DNA of 64,000 nt from CAXQUZ01 sp942491145 (GTDB lineage: Bacteria; Myxococcota_A; UBA796; UBA2385), in NCBI GenBank assembly GCA_942491145.1, contig CALOBC010000035.1:372001-436000 (forward strand), written 5' to 3'. The notes beneath the pieces were generated by a model. It saw only the letters and a program-made list of their open reading frames with translations, did not search any database and had not been told where the DNA came from. The stretch's first letter is position 1. Each line of letters opens with the position of its first letter. Of this stretch, positions 1-5,940 are shown one piece after another. The position numbers were made by a program, and so were the translations under genes.

Positions 1-974
1 GTGGGCGGCCCGCAGTCCACTTGGATCTCGGTGCCGTCCTCATGGGCGACCATGCGCACGGTGTCGGCACTCCGGCGGGCGAAGGGCACCACGACGGTGT
101 GGCGACCCCAGCGGTCCACCGGTGGGAGCTGGTCCCAGACATGACTGTTGGCGCCGGCCGTGCACCCCACCCAAGGCTGCTTGGCGCCGGCAAAGACCGC
201 GATGGGCGCACCCCCGACCGAGCGCACACGGGACCCCGACAGGTCGCCATCGGCGTGCACCGGCCACACCTCGCCCTCGTTGAGAATGACGCTATATTCA
301 ACATCTTCGGGGCGCAGCCCATAGGTGAAGGCCGCAGGTGTGATGGCGACTTCGGTGTTGTCCTCGGTGGCCACCACGATGAAGCCGTTGGGACCGCTGC
401 CCATCGCGTCGGGCACGGTCAGCACCCGGTAGTCCCCGTCCAGCTCGTCGATGGGCAACAAGCGGCTCGCCTCGCTGAAGTACAGCCGCCAGTGCAGCGC
501 GACGGCCTCGATGTCCCGGTCCGCGCTCACCTTGACACCGAAGATGCCGACTTCTTCGCTGCCTTCGGGGTACCAGATGGCGCTGGGCAAGCGCACTTCC
601 CGCTGCTCACCGGGGGCCAGCTCCCACTCCTGCATGTACCCGGTGGCGGGCACCTCGATGCGCCCGATGGCCCCGTCTGGCGCGTCGATGAGCACGCCGA
701 ATTCCGGTGGACCGTTGAAGGTCAGATCCAAGTTCTCCATGTAGGCGAGCCAGAACTCTCGGCCGGACGTGCGCACGCGACCGGTGTCGCTGGACGTGGT
801 GCCGCCGCCGGTGTCGGTGGCGTCATCGCCGTCCACACCACCGTCCCCGCCGTCGCTCTCGCCGCCAGAGTCACGCCCGCCGCGGCTGCCGGCCCCGAGG
901 CTCTTGACGGCGGTGTCGAGGGTGCAGCCCGACAGGGCAACACCGAGGATGAAGGGGCGGAGGGGGTGGCGCAT
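1..974 (-). CDS. IgGFc-binding-domain lipoprotein (partial, 3' end outside window)
   Basis: The reading frame opens at an ATG at 974 and runs off the left edge without a stop, so the C-terminus is missing. Residues 1-17 form a lipoprotein signal with the lipobox Cys at 17, followed by a Gly/Asp/Ser-rich linker (about residues 25-60) that would hold the domain away from the outer membrane. From about residue 65 the sequence matches the pattern of the IgGFc_binding N-terminal domain: FWLAYMEN at the start, then alternating beta-strands with a VATEDNTEVAI block and a PVDRWGRHTVV block. Members of this family are surface or secreted proteins, often in predatory or gliding bacteria, with no enzymatic activity known to me. 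It is transcribed divergently from the next gene. The alternative long frame on the opposite strand is a GC-rich shadow. Confidence 0.75.
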   Translation of the reverse strand, partial: MRHPLRPFILGVALSGCTLDTAVKSLGAGSRGGRDSGGESDGGDGGVDGDDATDTGGGTTSSDTGRVRTSGREFWLAYMENLDLTFNGPPEFGVLIDAPDGAIGRIEVPATGYMQEWELAPGEQREVRLPSAIWYPEGSEEVGIFGVKVSADRDIEAVALHWRLYFSEASRLLPIDELDGDYRVLTVPDAMGSGPNGFIVVATEDNTEVAITPAAFTYGLRPEDVEYSVILNEGEVWPVHADGDLSGSRVRSVGGAPIAVFAGAKQPWVGCTAGANSHVWDQLPPVDRWGRHTVVVPFARRSADTVRMVAHEDGTEIQVDCGPP

Positions 975-1138
975 TGCGGCTCCGTGTCCAGACCTGGGAC
1001 AGGCCGCACGGTAGCGTCCGATGCGGGCAGTCACCATGGGGCAAGGGGGACAGCAGGCCCGGGTTTCCACCGATGACCACATCTTTGCACACAGTTCAGG
1101 GGCTGGCCGGTGGGCATGGAAGCCCGGTAGGGTGGGGC

Positions 1139-1642
1139 ATGAGCTCCCTCGCCGCGCTGATGATCGGGACCGCCGCCGCTGTCGTGCCCCCGGCGCTCGT
1201 GCAGAGCTGTGCCCGGCTGCGGGCGGACACCGATCCCTTGTGGTCGCTGGAGTCCCTCGATCTGGCGGCCGGGACCGGTGTGCACGGCCAGCGGGAGATC
1301 ATGGGGCTGTTTCTCAGCCGAGAGACCCTGCCGGTGTTGGCCTTGGCGGCCCCCCTCGGGCTGACGCCGGACGCCTGGCAAGAGGTCGTGGGGGCGCTGC
1401 GGGCGGCGGGTGTGCAGCGGGTGGTGCGGGTGCCGCTGCTGGGGGATGACCACGGCTACCATGGTGGTGCGATCGTGCTTCAGGAGGATGTGGTCTATCG
1501 GGTGGCCGGGGGATCGTGGATCTGCGTGGGGACCGGGGGCACCCGTCCGCTGGCCACCGGCTGCACCGTGGACGGGCCGCTGTGGTGGTGTGCCGATCCG
1601 CCCCCGGCGCCCGTGGGTCCCCCCCCGCCGGCGCCCCGGTGA
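1139..1642 (+). CDS. hypothetical protein, possibly exported
   Basis: I do not recognise this 167-residue protein. The chosen ATG at 1139 gives an N-terminus (MSSLAALMIGTAAAVVPP) that looks like a weak signal peptide or membrane anchor; the upstream in-frame start at 974 would overlap the divergent lipoprotein and adds Arg/Gly-rich sequence of low quality. The middle contains a leucine-rich helical stretch, the C-terminus ends in a proline-rich tail (PPPAPVGPPPPAPR), and three cysteines occur in the last third. It lies 67 bp before a tyrosine phosphatase gene on the same strand, so the two may be cotranscribed. Confidence 0.5.
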   Translation: MSSLAALMIGTAAAVVPPALVQSCARLRADTDPLWSLESLDLAAGTGVHGQREIMGLFLSRETLPVLALAAPLGLTPDAWQEVVGALRAAGVQRVVRVPLLGDDHGYHGGAIVLQEDVVYRVAGGSWICVGTGGTRPLATGCTVDGPLWWCADPPPAPVGPPPPAPR

Positions 1643-1709
1643 AGGCCCCCGGTGCAGGGCTTGGGGTACGGGGGCGAGGCCGGTCCCGAGCGGAGACTGC
1701 GGAGATCCC

Positions 1710-2066
1710 ATGCTGAACGTGTTGTTTGTCTGTTCGCGCAACCAGTGGCGCAGCCCGACGGCCGAGAAGCTCTGGCGCCGACAGCCCGGCATCCGCGTGC
1801 GCTCGGCAGGCACCAGTCCCCGGGCCCGACGACCTCTGCGTCACGAAGACCTTGCGTGGGCCGACGTGGTGCTGTGCATGGAGGACAAACATGCAGACCG
1901 CATCCGGGCGGCACACGGTCGCTGGGCCAGCCAGGTGCCCATCGAGGTGCTCGGCGTCGAGGACCTGTACCGGTTCATGGATCCTGAGCTCATCAGTGTC
2001 TTGGAGTTTGTGGTGCCCCCGGTGTTGGCCGCCCATCGCCGACATCTGGGCGTGCCCGAGCCCTGA
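1710..2066 (+). CDS. short low-molecular-weight protein tyrosine phosphatase
   Basis: The N-terminus LNVLFVCSRNQWRSPTAE carries the P-loop CX5R signature of the low-molecular-weight PTP fold (Cys8 nucleophile, Arg14 phosphate binder), followed by the RSAGTSPRARR and DVVLCMEDKH segments typical of the short, roughly 110-residue bacterial subfamily. The C-terminal YRFMDPELI segment takes the place of the general-acid DP loop of classical members. At 118 residues it is shorter than the 150-residue classical enzymes but normal for the short group. The ATG at 1710 places the P-loop at the usual distance from the N-terminus. Substrate is unknown; a cytosolic phosphoprotein phosphatase is the likely role. 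Confidence 0.85.
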   Translation: MLNVLFVCSRNQWRSPTAEKLWRRQPGIRVRSAGTSPRARRPLRHEDLAWADVVLCMEDKHADRIRAAHGRWASQVPIEVLGVEDLYRFMDPELISVLEFVVPPVLAAHRRHLGVPEP

Positions 2067-2082
2067 CCTGAGGGGCCGTCGA

Positions 2083-2508
2083 TCACCGCTGGGCGAGGCT
2101 GGCCGGGGGCATGGCGGGATCGTCCATGCGGGCCACCACGATGACCCCGCCGACGGGCCGGATGCCGTGCACCGAGACGGTCTCGTCGTTGACCAACACG
2201 GGAAGCGCCTGGGTCGCCGTGTCGATGCTCCAAAACTGTTCCGTCTCGAGTGCCGCAAATGCTGAGCTCGTTGGGTTGCGTCGCAGCTCCAGTTCGTACA
2301 CAACGCCGTCGTCCAGGCCCGTGATGGCCACACACCGGTCCCGCCCTTTGCTGACACAGTCCGCCGGTGCCCAGCGGTCCGCCGTGGTGGTGTCGAGGTT
2401 GACCACCAGTGTGGGGCCGACCGGCGAGGGCGCGGCGTGCACCGCAGTGGACGATGTGCTGCACAACAGGGCGATGACAGCGAACAGGGCAGGGGTGCGA
2501 GTGAGCAT
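2083..2508 (-). CDS. small secreted protein of unknown function
   Basis: This 141-residue product begins with a clear Sec signal peptide (hydrophobic core ALFAVIALLC, probable cleavage after AVHA near residue 25). The mature part is about 115 residues with two cysteines (CVSKGRDRC) that could form a disulphide, and a beta-rich composition. I do not recognise a family. It faces away from the lectin lipoprotein gene, and the two share the 332-bp region that contains the phased TTAC boxes, so either gene or both could be controlled by them. Confidence 0.65.
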   Translation of the reverse strand: MLTRTPALFAVIALLCSTSSTAVHAAPSPVGPTLVVNLDTTTADRWAPADCVSKGRDRCVAITGLDDGVVYELELRRNPTSSAFAALETEQFWSIDTATQALPVLVNDETVSVHGIRPVGGVIVVARMDDPAMPPASLAQR

Positions 2509-2600
2509 GGTGTCTCCGGTGGCGGTGTGCGCTGCAGGGCGGGGCCCGCAGGGGTCGGTGCTGGCCCCTCAAAGCTACGAGGCCGCGTCCAGGCGGGCCA

Positions 2601-2698
2601 TTACGGCGGTTTACCCCGTCTTACGGGCGCTTACGGTGGAGTCGCGCCTGTCCCTTGGGGGCTGTATGGCGTCGTAAGGTGCCGACATGCGCCGTAAG
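2601..2698. promoter_or_regulatory. phased TTAC direct-repeat array (candidate regulator binding site)
   Basis: The 332-bp region between the divergent genes (2509-2840) contains no gene. Four TTAC boxes start at 2601, 2611, 2621 and 2631, exactly 10 bp apart; three continue as TTACGG and one as TTACCC. Two inverted copies (CGTAAG on this strand, CTTACG on the other) start at 2673 and 2693, 20 bp apart. One-helical-turn spacing of direct half-sites is the arrangement bound by OmpR/PhoB-type response regulators. The identity of the regulator is unknown. Confidence 0.6.
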
Positions 2699-2778
2699 TG
2701 CCGCTTCGCGAGGCTCGCTTAGGTTGGTTGGGCCTGAGCGTTGGCGCGGTGTGCGTCACCCACCCAATGTTGGGGCAG

Positions 2779-2810
2779 CCACACGACCGGCCTGGTGATG
2801 GGTTGTGTGG
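2779..2810 (+). promoter_or_regulatory. leader hairpin upstream of the lectin lipoprotein
   Basis: CCACACGACC at 2779-2788 pairs with GGTTGTGTGG at 2801-2810 (10 bp including one wobble pair) around a 12-nt loop. It ends 30 nt before the ATG at 2841, and a smaller palindrome (CCCAATGTTGGG, 2763-2774) lies just upstream. It could act in mRNA stability or attenuation; it lacks a U-tract, so it is not a typical terminator. Confidence 0.4.
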
Positions 2811-2840
2811 TTCGGTTCTCCCCAAACTCGAGAGTTGATC

Positions 2841-4586
2841 ATGTCGATGCGTTCCTTGTCCCTTTTGTCGTTGCTTGCCTTGTCGGTGGGTGGATGTGCC
2901 TCTGGCAAGGGCGAACCCGACTCTGGTGACCCCATTGTGGAAGCGGATGCCGATGCCGATGCCGACGCGGACAGCGACACGGATGCGGACGCCGACGCAG
3001 ATGCCGACGCCGATGCCGATGCGGACGCCGACGCCGACGCTGACGCCGACGCCGATGCCGATGCCGATGCCGATGCCGATGCCGATGCCGATGCCGATGC
3101 CGATGCCGACGCCGATGCGGACGTCCCACTCTACATGGTTGAGCGGGGCCAGCTGTCGTGGCAGGACGCCGAGACCCAAGCGGCTCGGTTCACTTCAGGC
3201 TCCGCCACCTCCCACCTCGCGGTGGCACACACCCAGGCCGACATCGACACCTTGGCGTCGATGGTGACCTTCGGGGGCGGCAACTTGTGGCTGGGCGGCG
3301 AGCAGGACTCCAGCGGCGACTGGTGGTGGGTGACCGGTGAGCCCATCGCCACAACCAACTGGGCCCCCGGCGAGCCGAACAGCAGCGACGAGCGGTACCT
3401 CGAGATGTGGGGCACCGGAATCCCGACATGGGCCCCTGGCTCGTGGAACGACTCGGTGGCCGAACAAGGTTGGAACCAGGGCTTCGTCACCCAGCTCGAT
3501 GTGCCGGTGGTGTACAACGAAGACAACGGGCACTACTACGCCCGCGTCACCGGTGACTTCTGGACCTGGACCGAAGCCAACATGCTGGCGTCCGGGTCTC
3601 GCTATGGCGACCTTCGGGGCCATCTGCTCACCATCCAAGATGCCGATGAACAGGCTTGGATCGGGGACAACCTCGGCTGGGATAACGTGTGGATCGGCGG
3701 GCTTCAGGATGCCTACGACGTGGGCTACTCCGAGCCTGCCGGGGGTTGGCGCTGGGTGACCGGCGAGCCCATGTCGTACACCAACTGGGACGCCGCGGAG
3801 CCCAACGACGACTCTGCATCCGGTGAGCACTGGATGTCGGTGTTCAGCAACGGTGAGTGGAACGACAACGTGGCCGAGTGGACGTATAGCCCCGGCAATG
3901 CGGGCTTCATCGTGGAGTTTGAGGCGAGCACGATGGTGCGCCATGTGGCCCAGCAGGACGACACCTACGGCTTCCGCTCGACCGCGGACAATCACCGGTG
4001 GGACTCGAGTCGGGACGCCGTGTATGGCACCGAAGGCTATGTCATCTATGCCGCTGGTCCGGCGGATGGTTCATCTCCGTACATCATGAGCTACGCGGAC
4101 CCGCTGACCTACGACAACGGCACCATCGCCACGCTGGTGGACTTGCCCTCGTATCTGGAGCTGGAGAACAACGGTCAAGACACGTCTCTTGCCTACTCTG
4201 AGCGGCCGGAGATCGACGACCCTCGCATCGCGCCGTCGAGCAGTGTGGCGGACATCGCCTCGGGCATGGCGCTGAAGAACTACGCCAACGACATCATCTA
4301 CAACTCGGTCGTGGACATTGTGTTTACGGCATCGCCCCCGGACGTGGTGCGGGTGGGAGTCATCGCACGGGGCGAGGGTGAAGACGCCATGGAAGCGGTG
4401 GAGCTGGCCCAGACCGGCGGTGGCACAGTGGGTGCCCGTGCCGTGCGGACGGGTGATCCGGACATCTACATCCAGTTTTTCGACATTGAGGGTGCCCAGA
4501 GCGGCGATCGGTTCACGATCTCGCTGGCCAAGGGAGACCATGGGTACAACCCCAACGTCGCCTACTTTGGGATTGTCTTCGACTGA
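2841..4586 (+). CDS. lipoprotein with Asp-Ala repeat stalk and two C-type lectin-like domains
   Basis: The ATG at 2841 gives a lipoprotein signal with the lipobox Cys at residue 19. Residues 35-94 are an almost pure Asp-Ala alternation that should form an acidic, extended stalk. Two C-type lectin-like domains follow (about 95-220 and 228-360), each with the LWLGG/VWIGG core, an EPN sugar/calcium loop and a WND calcium motif; EPN is the mannose-type selectivity signature. Neither domain has the usual disulphide cysteines. The last 220 residues are beta-rich and unrecognised. The protein is probably a surface sugar-binding adhesin of 581 residues. The upstream in-frame ATG at 2805 would put a charged segment before the signal peptide and is rejected. 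Confidence 0.85.
   Translation: MSMRSLSLLSLLALSVGGCASGKGEPDSGDPIVEADADADADADSDTDADADADADADADADADADADADADADADADADADADADADADADADVPLYMVERGQLSWQDAETQAARFTSGSATSHLAVAHTQADIDTLASMVTFGGGNLWLGGEQDSSGDWWWVTGEPIATTNWAPGEPNSSDERYLEMWGTGIPTWAPGSWNDSVAEQGWNQGFVTQLDVPVVYNEDNGHYYARVTGDFWTWTEANMLASGSRYGDLRGHLLTIQDADEQAWIGDNLGWDNVWIGGLQDAYDVGYSEPAGGWRWVTGEPMSYTNWDAAEPNDDSASGEHWMSVFSNGEWNDNVAEWTYSPGNAGFIVEFEASTMVRHVAQQDDTYGFRSTADNHRWDSSRDAVYGTEGYVIYAAGPADGSSPYIMSYADPLTYDNGTIATLVDLPSYLELENNGQDTSLAYSERPEIDDPRIAPSSSVADIASGMALKNYANDIIYNSVVDIVFTASPPDVVRVGVIARGEGEDAMEAVELAQTGGGTVGARAVRTGDPDIYIQFFDIEGAQSGDRFTISLAKGDHGYNPNVAYFGIVFD
2943..3122 (+). repeat. in-frame GATGCC-type hexamer repeat encoding (Asp-Ala)n
   Basis: Sixty codons consist almost entirely of alternating Ala and Asp (one Ser and one Thr interrupt early). 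The 5' part mixes GAT/GAC and GCC/GCG, while nine perfect tandem GATGCC units occupy 3054-3107. The homogeneous 3' block next to a diverged 5' block fits recent expansion by slippage in a protein stalk. Confidence 0.9.
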
Positions 4587-4647
4587 CTTGGGCGGGACGT
4601 GACCGGTGGCGGTCGAGAGTGTTTGTATATAGTTTAGCCCAAAGGTT

Positions 4648-4686
4648 GACCCCAGGCGTGCACAGGGTTTGCGCACGCCTGGGGTC
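4648..4686. terminator. bidirectional hairpin terminator
   Basis: GACCCCAGGCGTGC (4648-4661) is perfectly complementary to GCACGCCTGGGGTC (4673-4686), a 14-bp stem with an 11-nt loop. It sits between two convergent stop codons (4586 and 4707). On the plus strand an AT-rich stretch precedes it rather than a U-run following it. Confidence 0.7.
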
Positions 4687-4706
4687 CGCCGTTCAGACCA
4701 GAGGGT

Positions 4707-5627
4707 CTACATCGCCTCGGGGAGGATCTCGGCCGAGGTGCCGTCGGGGAGGTGGGCCACGAGTGTCGGCAGCCCCGCGTCATTGTTGATGGCGTAGACG
4801 TTGATCACTTCGTCGGTGATGCTCACGTCCGGCACCTTGAAGCATGCGTCCACCGTGGCGTTGGCGCCGATGTCGAAGCCCACGTTGATGGCGGTGCTCG
4901 GCAAGTCCACATTGGCCGCCACCGCGCCGAACGCGAAGCCCGGCAGCAGCGGTGCATCACCGACCGGTGCGCACATGTCGTCCACCACCCACACATCGAC
5001 CGGGTCCAGGGGAGCGAGTGCGGCCGCGTGGATGATGTTCAGGCGCACATTGCCCGCCGGGATGCCCATGCGGTCGTCGGGGAAAGCGCCGATGGTGAAG
5101 GCATTGTTGTCGCCCATGGGCATGACGTAGCCCGAGGCGAACACGCTCCAGGCGTCGCCGTCGGCGATGGGGAAGTCCGCGACGGTGAACACCGACTGAT
5201 CGATCGTGCCGCCGGACGGCACCACATCAAAGGTGTAGCTGCCCACAGGAAGGTCCACGTAGCCGGTGGTCGCCTTGAACCCGAAGGTGATGCCGGACGC
5301 CGCGCCGTTGACGAAGATGTCGACGTCCGTGTCCATGTCGCCGGGGAAGACGCCGAAGTGGGCCAGCCGGACTTGACCGGTGGCGTCCCCACCATCACCG
5401 CCGTCTGCACCATCACCGCCGTCTGCACCGTCACCGCCGTCTGCACCATCACCGCCGTCTGCACCGTCACCGCCGTCTGCACCGTCACCGCCGTCTGCAC
5501 CGTCACCGCCGTCTGCACCGGAGATGTCGTCGATGCCGCTGTCGTCTTTGGCCCCATCGGAGCAGGCGACCGTGAGCAAGGACAAGGCGGTGAGGAGGAC
5601 AAGGGAGGAGGTCGAGGTCATCTGCAT
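4707..5627 (-). CDS. DUF4397-domain lipoprotein with Gly-Asp-Ala repeat linker
   Basis: The ATG at 5627 has a GGAG ribosome-binding site about 9 nt upstream and yields a lipoprotein signal (LLTALSLLTVACSDG, Cys22). A linker of seven GADGGD-type hexapeptides follows, then from about residue 86 to 300 a DUF4397-like region: VRLAHFGVFPG, DIFVNGAASGITFGF, YVDLPVGSYTFDVVPSG, then VRLNIIHAAALAPLDPVDVWV beginning a second half. DUF4397 proteins are exported, beta-sandwich proteins of unknown role, common in Bacteroidota and Myxococcota. Two more in-frame starts upstream would add 135 low-quality residues in front of the signal peptide, so they are rejected. Total length is 306 residues. Confidence 0.8.
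   Translation of the reverse strand: MQMTSTSSLVLLTALSLLTVACSDGAKDDSGIDDISGADGGDGADGGDGADGGDGADGGDGADGGDGADGGDGADGGDGGDATGQVRLAHFGVFPGDMDTDVDIFVNGAASGITFGFKATTGYVDLPVGSYTFDVVPSGGTIDQSVFTVADFPIADGDAWSVFASGYVMPMGDNNAFTIGAFPDDRMGIPAGNVRLNIIHAAALAPLDPVDVWVVDDMCAPVGDAPLLPGFAFGAVAANVDLPSTAINVGFDIGANATVDACFKVPDVSITDEVINVYAINNDAGLPTLVAHLPDGTSAEILPEAM
5391..5516 (-). repeat. 18-bp minisatellite, seven units, inside the DUF4397 lipoprotein
   Basis: Seven tandem units of CACCRTCACCGCCGTCTG (plus-strand reading) start at 5391, 5409, 5427, 5445, 5463, 5481 and 5499, differing only at one R position (A or G). They encode the Gly/Asp/Ala linker on the minus strand. The near identity indicates recent amplification and likely copy-number variation between strains. 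Confidence 0.9.
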
Positions 5628-5940
5628 GGGGGGTCTCCAGACGAGTGCCGCAGCACCCTGTACATGGTTGGAACACTGTTGACGCCCAAGGTTGTAGCCC
5701 GGAGAAAAGGGGCTTGCACATGGTTTGGAGATGTTTTTGAACACAGTTTGAAGATTCGTCGACAATGACCTCAGTGACGTCCGTTTGGTGGTGTTGTTTC
5801 GCTCATGGTAAGATGTAAGACGTATCTGCTCCGGGCTTCCAGGGGGCCGGGCCTCGGTGCAGCCCTGATCTGCATCAGCCCAGTCCGGCCACACCACACA
5901 GGCCTGCGCAGTGGGTGCTCGGGACGATAGGCAAGAGCCC
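5628..5940. promoter_or_regulatory. divergent promoter region with imperfect repeats
   Basis: This 313-bp gap separates the DUF4397 lipoprotein and the kinase gene and is less GC-rich than its surroundings. ACATGGTT(T)GGA occurs at 5662 and 5718, and short palindromes AACAcTGTT (about 5672-5680) and AACacaGTT (about 5740-5748) follow each copy. These could be two copies of one operator. No small gene is evident. Confidence 0.35.

Noticed and set aside
21..1076. 351-residue open frame on the plus strand
   Set aside because: It is antisense to the IgGFc-binding lipoprotein, whose frame has a signal peptide, lipobox and domain motifs; the plus-strand frame is a GC-rich shadow.
2943..3122. Tandem repeats as a CRISPR array
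   Set aside because: Units are 6 bp without spacers and lie in frame within a lipoprotein gene.
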